Assembly: GCA_017463485.1 (NCBI GenBank)
Contig: JAFTPD010000017.1
Coordinates: forward strand, 1-46,556
From: Clostridia bacterium
Lineage (GTDB): Bacteria; Bacillota; Clostridia; Oscillospirales; CAG-272
Reading direction: 5' to 3'
DNA length: 46,556 bases
This document shows positions 9,679 through 17,653 of this stretch, in pieces (positions within the stretch are counted from its first letter, which is position 1; each line of letters starts with the position of its first letter). The position numbers and the translations under genes were made by a program. The notes under the pieces were generated by a model. The model had not been told where the DNA came from and did no database searches. It worked only from the letters and a program-made list of their open reading frames with translations.

Positions 9679-9769
9679 CGCCGACTAAAATCCGTCGGCT
9701 TTGTGTACTGATATCATTATAAGCCAAAGGCGGGGAAAATGGTATACCAAAAAAACTGCCAATTTTCCC
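9679..9769. other. mecA-ruvC divergent intergenic region with inverted repeats
   Basis: The 269-bp gap between mecA and ruvC holds a leader hairpin GCCGAC/GTCGGC (9679-9698, minus-strand mRNA). It also holds an inverted repeat GGGAAAAT (9733-9740) / ATTTTCCC (9762-9769) close to the likely mecA -10 (TATAAT on the minus strand near 9717-9722). The rest is AT-rich. Confidence 0.45.
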
Positions 9770-9870
9770 GATATTACCAAAAAAGCGCTAATATTAAGTC
9801 AAATTCACAAACTGTGAAAAACTACATATAAGGGAAGAAAAAGAAAATTGAAAATTATCACTAATAGTAT

Positions 9871-9899
9871 TTGACTAATTTGAAAAAATGTGTTACAAT
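9871..9899 (+). promoter_or_regulatory. promoter of the ruvC operon
   Basis: TTGACT (9871-9876), 17 bp, TACAAT (9894-9899). Transcription would start near 9906, which rules out translation from the upstream ATG at 9888 and supports the GTG start at 9933. Confidence 0.85.
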
Positions 9900-9932
9900 A
9901 TAAGGTGGAAAATTTTTGTCGGAGGTGGAGCT

Positions 9933-10430
9933 GTGATAATACTCGGAATTGACCCCGGACTTGCTATCGTGGGTTGGGGAGTGGTAGAACATTCAAAAGG
10001 ACGTTTTCGCACGCTCGCATACGGCTCAATACAGACCCCTGCAGGTATGGCTACTCCCGAGCGACTGCTCGCCATACACCGTGATCTCAAGGACATTATA
10101 AATAAATACCACCCGCAGCAAATGGCTGTGGAGGAGCTGTTCTGGAATACTAACCAGACCACGGGTATTATGGTCAGCGAGGCGCGCGGAGTGATACTCA
10201 TGACGGGCGAGGAGCTTGGAGTTGAAATTTTTGAATACACACCTCTGCAGGTAAAGCAAGCGGTCGTAGGCTACGGACGCGCGGAGAAAAAGCAGGTAAT
10301 ATCCATGGTAACTCGCATACTTGAATTGCCCGCTCCGCCCAAGCCCGACGACACGGCTGACGCTCTTGCTATCGCTATATGCCACGCGCATAGCGGCGGC
10401 TCGCGGCTTGCAAGCTATTATAATAAATGA
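9933..10430 (+). CDS. ruvC: Holliday junction resolvase RuvC
   Basis: Cleaves four-way DNA junctions as a dimer together with RuvAB during recombination repair. The 165-residue length is typical. The RNase H-fold active site is visible: GIDPG (first Asp), MAVEELFW (Glu) and the C-terminal KPDDTADALAIAICH (two Asp). The start is GTG at 9933, with GGAGGTGGA directly upstream; the reading frame extends to an ATG at 9888, but that lies before the predicted transcription start. ruvA and ruvB do not follow. Instead the gene is the first of a plus-strand run (methyltransferase, ECF ATPase, ecfT) with gaps under 20 bp. Confidence 0.95.
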   Translation: MIILGIDPGLAIVGWGVVEHSKGRFRTLAYGSIQTPAGMATPERLLAIHRDLKDIINKYHPQQMAVEELFWNTNQTTGIMVSEARGVILMTGEELGVEIFEYTPLQVKQAVVGYGRAEKKQVISMVTRILELPAPPKPDDTADALAIAICHAHSGGSRLASYYNK

Positions 10431-10448
10431 TCTTCAAAGGAGAAACGT

Positions 10449-11327
10449 ATGTGGTGCGCCGATAATTGGAAGGACTACGAGCTGATAGATACGACGGACG
10501 GCGAGCGTCTTGAACGGTGGGGAAAGTATATCCTCATCCGTCCCGACCCGCAGATAATATGGAACGGAGTTGCAAATTCGCCTCTGTGGAAGCGCGCCGA
10601 CGGTATATACCGACGTGTGGGCGGTGGTGGCTCGTGGGTGAAAAACGACCTTCCAGCTCAGTGGAATATAAATTACGGAAATCTCAGATTTATCTTGCGC
10701 CCCATGGGATTTAAGCATACGGGACTTTTCCCCGAGCAGGCGGCGAACTGGGATTGGTTTTCGGAGATAATTCGAAAGGCAAAGGCAAAATCACCTGACA
10801 GAAACGTAAAGGTGCTTAATCTTTTCGCGTATACGGGTGGCGCTACGATGGCGGCGTCTGCGGCGGGAGCTTCGGTGGTTCACGTTGACGCGGCAAAGGG
10901 CATAGTAGCGCAGGCAAAGGAAAACGCGCAGCTTTGCGGACTTGCGGACGCTCCTATCCGTTATATTGTTGACGATTGCAAAAAATTCGTCGAGCGCGAG
11001 ATACGCCGCGGCAACAAATACGACGGAATAATTATGGACCCGCCATCCTACGGTCGAGGACCGGGCGGCGAGGTGTGGAAGCTGGAGGAGTGCGTGGACG
11101 AGCTTGTGGGACTTGCCGCAAAGCTACTCTCCGACGACGCGCTGTTTTTCCTGATAAATTCTTATACCACGGGACTTTCTGCGTCCACAATGGGATATAT
11201 CCTTAATTTGAAGGTTGGCAAGACTCACGGAGGACATCTTGACGCGCAGGAGCTGGGACTCCGCGTAAGCTCCACGGGAGGAGTGCTTCCTTGCGGTGCA
11301 AGCGCGCGCTGGTGGAGCGAGGAGTAA
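10449..11327 (+). CDS. class I SAM-dependent methyltransferase, RlmI/RlmK-like (COG1092 type)
   Basis: A 292-residue Rossmann-fold methyltransferase with motif I VLNLFAYTGGAT near residues 120-131, an acidic motif II (VVHVDAAKG), motif III (YIVDDCKKFVE) and the catalytic-type motif IV IIMDPPSYGRG near 195-205. DPPSYGRG is the pattern of RlmI-like 23S rRNA cytosine-C5 methyltransferases. The N-terminal PUA domain of RlmI is absent or reduced: the protein starts with an oligonucleotide-binding-like region (DYELIDTTDGERLERWGKYILIRPDPQ). The target is therefore inferred only as RNA. RBS AAAGGAG precedes the ATG. It lies 18 bp after ruvC and 15 bp before the ECF ATPase, in one operon. Confidence 0.83.
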   Translation: MWCADNWKDYELIDTTDGERLERWGKYILIRPDPQIIWNGVANSPLWKRADGIYRRVGGGGSWVKNDLPAQWNINYGNLRFILRPMGFKHTGLFPEQAANWDWFSEIIRKAKAKSPDRNVKVLNLFAYTGGATMAASAAGASVVHVDAAKGIVAQAKENAQLCGLADAPIRYIVDDCKKFVEREIRRGNKYDGIIMDPPSYGRGPGGEVWKLEECVDELVGLAAKLLSDDALFFLINSYTTGLSASTMGYILNLKVGKTHGGHLDAQELGLRVSSTGGVLPCGASARWWSEE

Positions 11328-11342
11328 GTTAGGAGGACAATA

Positions 11343-13163
11343 ATGACTGATAAAACTCCGTTTTTGGAGATAAAAGGCTTAACGGTAAGGTATCTTGAGG
11401 ACGAAGCTCTGCCCCTGCCCGTGCTGAAAAATATATCCTTCAGTGTAAATGAAGGTGAATACGTGGCTATTCTCGGACACAACGGCTCGGGAAAATCCAC
11501 GCTTGCAAAAATGATAAATCTTGTGGACGATAACGTATCCGCAGAAGGCAGTATAATCGTTGACGGCGTTGACGTGCTGTCACCCGACTTGACGGATGAG
11601 CAGCTTCTTGACCTTCGCCGCTCGGTTGGAATGGTGTTTCAAAATCCCGATAACCAGCTTGTAGCGACGGTCGTGGAGGAGGACGTGGCTTTTGGCCCCG
11701 AAAATCTCGGCATCCCAAATCCCGAATTGATGGAGAGAGTGGACAGAGCGCTTGCTACCGTTGGCATGACAGAATACGCGCACCACGAGCCGCACAGACT
11801 CTCGGGCGGACAGAAGCAAAGAGTGGCTATCGCGGGAATTATCGCTATGATGCCACGCTGTATGATATTCGACGAGGCTACTGCTATGCTCGACCCCGTG
11901 GGACGCCGCGAGGTTGTGGATACCATTGAAATGCTCAACCGCGAAAAGGGAATAACCGTTCTCACCATTACGCATTATATGGACGAGGCGGCGCGCGCGG
12001 ACCGTGTTATCGTGCTGGACGACGGTCAGATAATCCTTGACGGCAAGCCTGAGGAGGTATTCGCACACGAGCGTGAATTGCGCATGGCGGGACTTGAGCT
12101 TCCTCAATGCACCGACCTTTGCCGTCGCCTTTCAAAAAGGCTGAAGGAGCAAAAGGGCATTGAGCTTTCGGGCAAATTCAATAATATCGACCAGTGCGTC
12201 GAGGCTATTGTGGAGCTGGCGCGGAATGTTGAGCTTGACGACGACAAGCGAGCTGATACCGACGCTCCTGTGGGCAAGGGGTATGAGGCAAGTGATGACG
12301 AGATACTGCGCCTTGAAAACGTCAGCTACACCTACAGCAAGGGTACACCCTATGAAATACGCGCCCTTGACGACGTGAGCATTGGCATCAAGCGCGGCGG
12401 AGTGACGGGTATTATCGGGCATACGGGCTCGGGAAAATCCACTTTTGTTCAGCTTCTCAACGGACTCAACCGTCCCGAGGACGGCAAGGTACTGCTTTCG
12501 GGCAAGGATATATGGCAAAATCCGAAGGAGATAGGCAAGGTGCGCTTTGCCGTCGGACTTGTAATGCAGTATCCCGAATATCAGCTTTTTGAAGAGACGG
12601 TGGCGGCGGATATCGCCTTTGGCCCTAAAAATATGAAGCTTGATGAAAATGAGATATCGCTGCGCGTTGCAGAGGCGGTGGAGTTCGTCGGACTTGACCG
12701 CGAGCTGCTCGGCAAATCTCCGTTTGACTTGTCGGGAGGACAGAAGCGCCGCGTAGCTATCGCGGGGATTATGGCAATGCGCCCCGACGTGCTGGTGCTT
12801 GACGAGCCCGCGGCGGGACTTGATCCGCGCGGCAGACACGAAATATTCAACGGCATTCGCGAGTACAACAGAAAAACGGGTTGCAGTGTTATTATCGTCA
12901 GCCACAGTATGGAGGATATGGCGGAGTATTGCGACGACGTTATCGTTATGGCTCATTCCAAGGTGCTGATGGCAGGGGACAGAGATCATATATTCTCCCG
13001 TGCAGCCGAGCTTGAATCCGTTGGACTTGATATTCCGAGGATAACAAAGCTTATGGGAAGGCTTTGCGACGGGGGACTGCCCGTTGACCGCGGACTTTAT
13101 ACTGTTGATTCTGCGGAGGAGGAGCTGTCGCGGCTCTTCAAACTGAACTGTGATCGGAGCTGA
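11343..13163 (+). CDS. ecfA: ECF transporter energy-coupling ATPases EcfA1-EcfA2 fused in one chain
   Basis: Energy-coupling-factor transporters take up vitamins and metals; two ATPases (A and A') and EcfT form the shared module. Here one 606-residue ORF holds both ATPases. Half 1 has Walker A GHNGSGKSTLAK near residue 46, signature LSGGQKQRVAIAG near 153 and Walker B CMIFDEATAMLDP. Half 2 has Walker A GHTGSGKSTFVQ near 359, signature LSGGQKRRVAIAG near 464 and VLVLDEPAAGLDP. A linker of about 50-60 residues, including DDDKRADTDAPVGKG, joins them near 285-320. In most Bacillota these are two genes of about 280 residues each. The start has AGGAGG upstream, and ecfT begins 6 bp after the stop. 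No substrate-binding S component is in the window, so this is a group II (shared) module. Confidence 0.93.
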   Translation: MTDKTPFLEIKGLTVRYLEDEALPLPVLKNISFSVNEGEYVAILGHNGSGKSTLAKMINLVDDNVSAEGSIIVDGVDVLSPDLTDEQLLDLRRSVGMVFQNPDNQLVATVVEEDVAFGPENLGIPNPELMERVDRALATVGMTEYAHHEPHRLSGGQKQRVAIAGIIAMMPRCMIFDEATAMLDPVGRREVVDTIEMLNREKGITVLTITHYMDEAARADRVIVLDDGQIILDGKPEEVFAHERELRMAGLELPQCTDLCRRLSKRLKEQKGIELSGKFNNIDQCVEAIVELARNVELDDDKRADTDAPVGKGYEASDDEILRLENVSYTYSKGTPYEIRALDDVSIGIKRGGVTGIIGHTGSGKSTFVQLLNGLNRPEDGKVLLSGKDIWQNPKEIGKVRFAVGLVMQYPEYQLFEETVAADIAFGPKNMKLDENEISLRVAEAVEFVGLDRELLGKSPFDLSGGQKRRVAIAGIMAMRPDVLVLDEPAAGLDPRGRHEIFNGIREYNRKTGCSVIIVSHSMEDMAEYCDDVIVMAHSKVLMAGDRDHIFSRAAELESVGLDIPRITKLMGRLCDGGLPVDRGLYTVDSAEEELSRLFKLNCDRS

Positions 13164-13169
13164 TCTTTA

Positions 13170-14009
13170 ATGAAAAATATAGGACTTGGACAATATTATC
13201 CGGCAAGATCCGTCATACACGGACTTGATCCGCGAGCGAAGGTGATATGCGCGATAATCTATATCGTAGCGGCATTTTTGTGCAGTAATTTCTTCTCCTT
13301 CGTTTTGCTTGCGGTATCTGCTCTCGTGTTGATACTCATCAGCCGCATACCTGTCAGCGTGGTGCTTCGAAGCGTGCGCGCACTGCTGTTTATAATGATA
13401 TTTACTGCGGTGCTGAACGTCTTTTGGACCAAGGACGCCACTGCCGAGCCGCTTTTGTCCTTCTGGATCATCAAAATTTATACCAAAGGACTTTTCAACG
13501 CGCTGTTCATAATCATACGAATACTCGCAATGGTTATCGGAAGCAGTCTGTTTTTGACGTACACCACCACGCCTATCGCGCTGACGGACGCTATCGAGAG
13601 TCTGCTCAGCCCACTTAAAAAAATAAAAGTTCCCGTGCATGAGTTTGCTATGATGATGACTATCGCCCTGCGCTTTATCCCAACTATCGTTGACGAAGCG
13701 GATAAGATAATGTCAGCACAAAAGGCGAGGGGCTCCGACTTTTCAACGGGAAGTATCGTGGACAGAGTGAAGGCGCTCGTGCCAGTTATCATTCCACTGT
13801 TTGCGTCATCATTCAGACGCGCAGGTGAGCTGGCTACCGCTATGGAATGTCGCTGTTATCACGGCGGCGAGGGAAGAACAAGACTTAAACAGCTTCGCTT
13901 TTCGGCGGGGGACTTTATATTTATGTTCCTTATGCTTGCCCTTATGATAGGCTCTGTCGTGACGGTGAATATTCTTGGCGCAAAATTCGGCTGGATATAT
14001 TCAATGTAA
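13170..14009 (+). CDS. ecfT: ECF transporter transmembrane component EcfT
   Basis: The integral membrane scaffold that couples the ECF ATPases to exchangeable S components. The 279 residues contain about five to six hydrophobic helices (for example VICAIIYIVAAFLCSNFFSF and FMFLMLALMIGSVVTVNIL) and the two cytoplasmic coupling-helix motifs: SAQKARGSDF near residue 185 (canonical Ala-Arg-Gly) and AMECRCYHGGEGRTR near 226 (usually Ala-Arg-Gly or Ala-Arg-Cys; here Cys-Arg-Cys). It starts 6 bp after the fused ATPase gene, so the two are translationally linked. The stop codon lies inside a tandem TGTAAA repeat. Confidence 0.93.
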   Translation: MKNIGLGQYYPARSVIHGLDPRAKVICAIIYIVAAFLCSNFFSFVLLAVSALVLILISRIPVSVVLRSVRALLFIMIFTAVLNVFWTKDATAEPLLSFWIIKIYTKGLFNALFIIIRILAMVIGSSLFLTYTTTPIALTDAIESLLSPLKKIKVPVHEFAMMMTIALRFIPTIVDEADKIMSAQKARGSDFSTGSIVDRVKALVPVIIPLFASSFRRAGELATAMECRCYHGGEGRTRLKQLRFSAGDFIFMFLMLALMIGSVVTVNILGAKFGWIYSM

Positions 14010-14213
14010 ATGTAAATGTAAAAAAACGCAATTTTTCTCATTGGCTTTATTCACAAAGTTTTAACACTCGGTTTTGGTAAATTGCCGATAAATCCAAATT
14101 TTGATGTTGCTTTTAGCTAATGAAGCAAAACGCAAAATGTGAATTTTGCACAAAAAGGCATATCGCGAAATGTAAAAATATGCCACATTGTGAAATTTTT
14201 CAAAAAAATCTCC
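14010..14213. other. AT-rich intergenic region upstream of the sigH-like gene
   Basis: Contains the end of three tandem TGTAAA units spanning the ecfT stop, a hairpin GCAAAAT-gtga-ATTTTGC (14132-14149) and an inverted repeat GGCATAT (14157-14163) / ATATGCC (14178-14184). The inverted repeats lie 30-80 bp before the -35 box at 14214 and could be regulator sites. No strong terminator for ecfT is visible and no ORF is supported. Confidence 0.45.
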
Positions 14214-14241
14214 TTGACAATCCTTGAAATTATGGTATAAT
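14214..14241 (+). promoter_or_regulatory. promoter of the sigH-like gene
   Basis: TTGACA (14214-14219), 16 bp, TATAAT (14236-14241): a near-perfect housekeeping-type promoter. The leader contains a TGCCG-T6-CGGCA hairpin. Confidence 0.88.
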
Positions 14242-14304
14242 GATTGTTAGCGGAAAGTGTGCCGTTTTTTCGGCATATTAAATTCTGATTGAGTGGTAAT
14301 GCAA

Positions 14305-14904
14305 ATGAACGGTCTTGATTCAAAGGAAACGCTTGTAAAGCTTATAGTGCAAGCGCAGGAGGGAAGTGCCTCCGCCTATGAGGAATTGCTGTGTCGCTAC
14401 CGCCCGCTGATCGAATCCTCTGTTTACAGCTTTGTGTCGCACGATACGAGTCGGCAGGATGCGGAGGATCTTTTGGAGGAGGCAAGACATATATTCCTCA
14501 GTGCCATTACGTCCTACGACCTTAGCCGCGAGGGCGTTGAATTCGGACTGTACGCAAAGATCTGTCTGAAAAACGGGCTGATATCCGAGCTTCGCCGCCA
14601 ACAGCACCGTCACCGCCTCGGTGTGGTGTCACTTGCGGACGGTACGGAGGATATCACGTCCACCGCTGACGCTGACCTCTCATCCCGACTTGTTGAGGAG
14701 GAGGATTTCAGACAGCTCTACCGCAAGATCCGCGAGCATCTGTCCGACCTTGAAAACAAGGTGTGGTGGATGTACGTTGCGGGGGCTGCGGTTGCGGATA
14801 TTGCAAAAACACTCGGTAAGGATGAAAAATCCGTTCATAACGCCATATATCGCATAAGAGCCAAGCTCAAACGCTTGCTTGTGCGAGGCGAGGGTAAGCC
14901 CTAG
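14305..14904 (+). CDS. sigH: sigma-70 family RNA polymerase sigma factor, SigH-like
   Basis: A 199-residue two-domain sigma factor. Region 2 runs from AYEELLCRYRPLIESSVYSF to FGLYAKICLKNGLISELRRQ, like the SigH core-binding and -10 recognition helices. Region 4 includes LSDLENKVWWMYVAG and the helix-turn-helix KDEKSVHNAIYRIRAKLKRLL, which resembles SigH's KSIDNALQRVKRKL. In Bacillus SigH drives early sporulation and competence genes and is followed by rpmG-secE-nusG; here a zinc-ribbon gene follows instead, so orthology is only likely. The start is uncertain: GTG 14293, ATG 14299 and ATG 14305 are in frame. I took 14305 because GAGTGG lies 8 nt upstream. Confidence 0.78.
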   Translation: MNGLDSKETLVKLIVQAQEGSASAYEELLCRYRPLIESSVYSFVSHDTSRQDAEDLLEEARHIFLSAITSYDLSREGVEFGLYAKICLKNGLISELRRQQHRHRLGVVSLADGTEDITSTADADLSSRLVEEEDFRQLYRKIREHLSDLENKVWWMYVAGAAVADIAKTLGKDEKSVHNAIYRIRAKLKRLLVRGEGKP

Positions 14905-14943
14905 CCGAGTGGGCATTGTCAAGTGCCGCGGTGCGACTCCGCG
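14898..14943 (+). other. intercistronic structured segment with T-arm-like hairpin
   Basis: Spanning and following the sigH-like stop are two small hairpins: GCCC-9 nt-GGGC (14898-14914) and CGCGG-TGCGACT-CCGCG (14927-14943). The second looks like a tRNA T-arm (5-bp stem, 7-nt loop with C, G, A in T-loop places). The 12 nt between them are too few for an anticodon arm and no acceptor stem pairs, so it is not a tRNA. It lies 40 nt before the zinc-ribbon start. Confidence 0.35.
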
Positions 14944-14983
14944 CGGGGTAAAAACATTTACATCAAAGCGAGGTAAAATCGGT

Positions 14984-15313
14984 ATGTGCGAAGAACAAGT
15001 AAAAGACACTGTGGTCGAGGAAGTTGCTGAGGTAGAGTATCAGGACGAAACCATCGTTTGCAAGGATTGCGGCGAGGAATTCGTTTTCACCGCAGGTGAG
15101 CAGCGCTTCTACGCTGAAAAGGGCTTTATGAATAAGCCTAAGGCTTGCAAGGCTTGCCGCGACAAGAAGAAGGCAGCAAAGAGCGAGCGTCAGTATTATG
15201 AAGCAATCTGTGCTGATTGCGGCGCAGTTGCAAAGCTGACCTTCCAGCCCAGCGAGGACAGACCTGTATATTGCAGTGCTTGCTTCGAAGCCAGAAAGAA
15301 CGCTCAGGCGTAA
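14984..15313 (+). CDS. zinc-ribbon protein (zf-trcl type)
   Basis: A 109-residue soluble protein with two Cys pairs in the N-terminal half (IVCKDCGEEFVFTAGEQRFYAEKGF...KACKACRDKKK), matching the 'probable zinc-ribbon' zf-trcl pattern, and a second ribbon at the C terminus (AICADCGAVAKLTF...YCSACFEARK). Eight cysteines suggest two structural zinc sites. Its role is unknown; such proteins are thought to bind nucleic acids or act in redox or zinc responses. Codon use (AAG, CTG, GCA) suggests good expression. The ATG at 14984 follows GAGGTAAAATCGGT. It lies 79 bp after the sigH-like stop, probably in the same transcript, and ends at a terminator. Confidence 0.85.
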   Translation: MCEEQVKDTVVEEVAEVEYQDETIVCKDCGEEFVFTAGEQRFYAEKGFMNKPKACKACRDKKKAAKSERQYYEAICADCGAVAKLTFQPSEDRPVYCSACFEARKNAQA

Positions 15314-15331
15314 TTTACGTCGGGTAAAAAT

Positions 15332-15375
15332 AGAGGACGGTATCACCTTTACGGGTGAACCGTCCTCTGTTTTTT
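15332..15375. terminator. bidirectional terminator
   Basis: An interrupted stem of about 14 bp (AGAGGACGGT-a-TCACC / GGTGA-a-CCGTCCTCT) is followed by T6 on the plus strand and TATTTTT on the minus strand. It ends the zinc-ribbon gene and the phosphofructokinase gene. Confidence 0.9.
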
Positions 15376-15376
15376 A

Positions 15377-16639
15377 TCAAAAAATAAATTGCGTGGGAAG
15401 TCCGCCGACGTACCTTGGGAATCTTTCTCCGCGTATGAGCGGGAGAATATAATTAAGGCACTCGTCTGTCACGTTGTTGCCCTCGGCGTTGATAAAGGAA
15501 TCGCCTACGTACTTCGTGCGATTTGCTATGAGGCTGATGTCCTCGTATCCGATATCGTAAGCGTATCCGCTTGTGGAGTCGGTGATGCGGTGAATGGTCA
15601 TAATAATGCCTGTCGCACCTTCAATGGCGGCTCTGACCGAGCGTGCGCCAGTTGCAAGAGCTTCCTCAATATCCTGCGCGGAGAGCAGATGTGCCGCGCA
15701 TCTCTGTGGCAGACTTAGCTCAACTGAGCGCACCTTGCAACCGAATTTTTCGCGTACTGCTATCTCCAAGGCTTTAGCAGTACCTGCAAGATACTTGTGA
15801 CCGAAAACGTCAACGGCGCTGCTCTGCGTTGCCTCGCCAACGTATTTTCCGTCGGCAAACTGTAAGCCCTCCGAAACGGCTATAACTACGTTCGGATGAG
15901 TAGCGAGTGCCGCCTCGACATCCGAGAAAAATCTTTGCATATCAAAGCTTCTTTCGGGGAGGTATACGAAGTCGGGAGCTTGCCCCGTGACTATTCTGCC
16001 AAGAGCAGAGGCGGCAGTAAGCCAGCCCGCGTCGCGTCCCATGATCTCAACGATAGTAACGGCAGGATCAACGTAAACGGCGGTGTCGCGGATTATCTCT
16101 CCCACGGTCGTGGCAATATATTTCGCCGCCGAGCCGTAGCCGGGGGTGTGATCCATGCCCACAAGGTCGTTGTCGATAGTTTTTGGAACGCCGACAAAGT
16201 TGATGGCAATATCCTTCTTTCGGGCGTATTCGGAAAGCTTTGCGACCGTGTCCATAGAGTCGTTGCCGCCGATATAGAAAAAGTATTTGATATCCAGCTC
16301 CGAAAGCTGACGGAAAATAGCTTCCATCACAAGCTCTTCGTCCTCGTCACCGGGGGCGGGGAGCTTTTTGCGGCAAGAGCCGAGTGCCGCGGCAGGAGTC
16401 AGCGAGAGTGACTCAAGTCCTTCAAGATCAATAATCCCGTCTTTAAAGAAAATATCGGTAAGATTAATAACGTCACCGCGCATAAGTCCGACGATACCGT
16501 GGTGCATACCGTAAAGCTTCTTGATATGAACGCCCATATCCGCGCAAGCGCCGCGGATGATGCCCGCGAGAGTAGCGTTGATTGCGGAGCTTGGACCTCC
16601 CGATTGACCGACTATGGCATTACCGTACAACGTGCTCAT
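15377..16639 (-). CDS. pfp: 6-phosphofructokinase, pyrophosphate-dependent type
   Basis: Phosphorylates fructose 6-phosphate to the 1,6-bisphosphate, most likely with PPi. The 420-residue chain shows GQSGGPSSAINA at the N terminus, IGGNDSMDT near residue 124 (ATP enzymes have GGDGS here), PKTIDNDL with Lys at the position that favours PPi, HTPGYGSAAK, and the substrate loop EIMGRDAGWL. These point to the PPi-PFK clade. It is longer than the roughly 320-residue ATP-dependent PfkA. With ppdK at the window start it fits PPi-linked glycolysis. The ATG follows TTTGGAGGTCGT. A consensus promoter lies 40 bp upstream and a terminator lies just past the stop, so it is monocistronic. Confidence 0.93.
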   Translation of the reverse strand: MSTLYGNAIVGQSGGPSSAINATLAGIIRGACADMGVHIKKLYGMHHGIVGLMRGDVINLTDIFFKDGIIDLEGLESLSLTPAAALGSCRKKLPAPGDEDEELVMEAIFRQLSELDIKYFFYIGGNDSMDTVAKLSEYARKKDIAINFVGVPKTIDNDLVGMDHTPGYGSAAKYIATTVGEIIRDTAVYVDPAVTIVEIMGRDAGWLTAASALGRIVTGQAPDFVYLPERSFDMQRFFSDVEAALATHPNVVIAVSEGLQFADGKYVGEATQSSAVDVFGHKYLAGTAKALEIAVREKFGCKVRSVELSLPQRCAAHLLSAQDIEEALATGARSVRAAIEGATGIIMTIHRITDSTSGYAYDIGYEDISLIANRTKYVGDSFINAEGNNVTDECLNYILPLIRGERFPRYVGGLPTQFIF

Positions 16640-16678
16640 ACGACCTCCAAAGAAATTCTATTGCGGTTTTCCATATAC

Positions 16679-16707
16679 ATTATACTACAAATTTGCAGAA
16701 TCGTCAA
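16679..16707 (-). promoter_or_regulatory. promoter of the phosphofructokinase gene
   Basis: Minus strand: TTGACG (16702-16707), 17 bp, TATAAT (16679-16684). Confidence 0.88.
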
Positions 16708-16848
16708 TTCTCATTATCGACATAGAAAACGGTACTTACGGACGAATACAAGGCATTTTTCATAAATTTTTCGAAATACAGGCAAACGGTCAAGCAGGGA
16801 TAACATAAAATCAAGCGTAAGATATTTGCAATACGCTAAGGAGGAATT

Positions 16849-17559
16849 ATGACAACGGTTTTCAGTATAGTATTAACGCCGATAGCAAGGCTTATGCACC
16901 TGATACTGGGCATAAGCACGCCACAGCAAAGCTTTCCGCCGCCCTTGAATCAGAAGGAGGAGGAGGAAAAATTCAATATCGCGCGAGCAGATGCAGACAG
17001 CGAGGCGGGACAGCGCGCAAGGGAGGAGCTGATACTGCACAATCTGCGGCTGGTGTCGCATATCGTGCGAAAATATTATTCTACTGCAAAAAACCAGGAG
17101 GACCTCGTGTCTATCGGCACGGTGGGACTTGTAAAGGCGGTGGATACCTTTGACGTCAAAAACGGCGCGCGCTTTGCGACTTATGCAGCAAAATGTATTC
17201 AAAACGAGATACTTATGCACTTCCGCTCGCGGAAAAAACTGTCGGCGGAGGTTTCCATAAACGAAACCATTGACGTTGACAGGGACGGAAATCCGCTCAC
17301 ATATATGGACGTTATCAGCAGTGACGAATGTGTAAGCGAGGAGATATTCCGTAAGGTAGAGGCAGAGCGCGCGCTGTATTTTGTACGCACTCGGCTGGAT
17401 GCAAGAGAACGCCAGGTGATTATTCTGCGTTTTGGACTAAATAAAACGCCGCCCATGACACAGCGTGAAATATCAACACGGCTCGGTATATCCCGTTCTT
17501 ACGTCAGCAGGATAGAAAAGTCGGCTATTGACAAGCTGCGCCACGCATTCGGGGAATGA
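16849..17559 (+). CDS. sigK: sporulation sigma factor SigK (pro-sigma-K)
   Basis: Directs late mother-cell transcription in sporulation. The 236 residues match SigK throughout. A short hydrophobic pro-sequence (residues 1-22, VFSIVLTPIARLMHLILGIS) is followed by QQSFPPPLNQKEEE, where Bacillus SigK has NNAFPQPLSSSEE. Region 2 has HNLRLVSHIVRKYY, DLVSIGTVGLVKAV and FATYAAKCIQNEILMHFRSRKK. Region 4 ends with REISTRLGISRSYVSRIEKSAIDKL. The gene is uninterrupted, so there is no skin element. AAGGAGG precedes the ATG. No housekeeping promoter is visible, as expected for a gene under a sporulation sigma, but I could not fix a SigE-type promoter either. SigE is the alternative name; the pro-sequence and the SRSYVSRIEK helix favour SigK. 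Confidence 0.88.
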   Translation: MTTVFSIVLTPIARLMHLILGISTPQQSFPPPLNQKEEEEKFNIARADADSEAGQRAREELILHNLRLVSHIVRKYYSTAKNQEDLVSIGTVGLVKAVDTFDVKNGARFATYAAKCIQNEILMHFRSRKKLSAEVSINETIDVDRDGNPLTYMDVISSDECVSEEIFRKVEAERALYFVRTRLDARERQVIILRFGLNKTPPMTQREISTRLGISRSYVSRIEKSAIDKLRHAFGE

Positions 17560-17567
17560 AGAAAAGA

Positions 17568-17632
17568 CACCCCTTGGCGTACCTGCGATAAAGCAGTATT
17601 TTGCATTAACGAATGTAAAGTACTGCTTTATC
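17568..17632. repeat. long hairpin after sigK, preceded by a short shared motif
   Basis: A 12-bp perfect stem (GATAAAGCAGTA / TACTGCTTTATC, 17587-17598 and 17621-17632) is extended inward by imperfect pairing of TTTTGCATT with AATGTAAAG around AACG. It has no proper T-run, so it may be a weak terminator or a processed 3' end of sigK mRNA. The motif AAGACACCCCTTGG at about 17567-17580 recurs near 19273-19286. Confidence 0.5.
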
Positions 17633-17653
17633 TATTTAACAACGAATTGATAA

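Noticed and set aside
9888-9932. RuvC start at the upstream ATG (MCYNIRWKIF...).
   Set aside because: The -10 box at 9894-9899 lies inside this extension and the RBS fits the GTG at 9933.
14881-14960. Possible tRNA after the sigH-like gene (T-arm-like CGCGG-TGCGACT-CCGCG and a D-arm-like GCCC/GGGC).
   Set aside because: Only 12 nt separate the two arms, so there is no anticodon arm, and no 7-bp acceptor stem can be paired around them. Kept only as a structured segment.
16700-16848. SigE-type promoter for sigK (CATAAAAT near 16804).
   Set aside because: No matching -35 element at the required 14-16 bp spacing was found.
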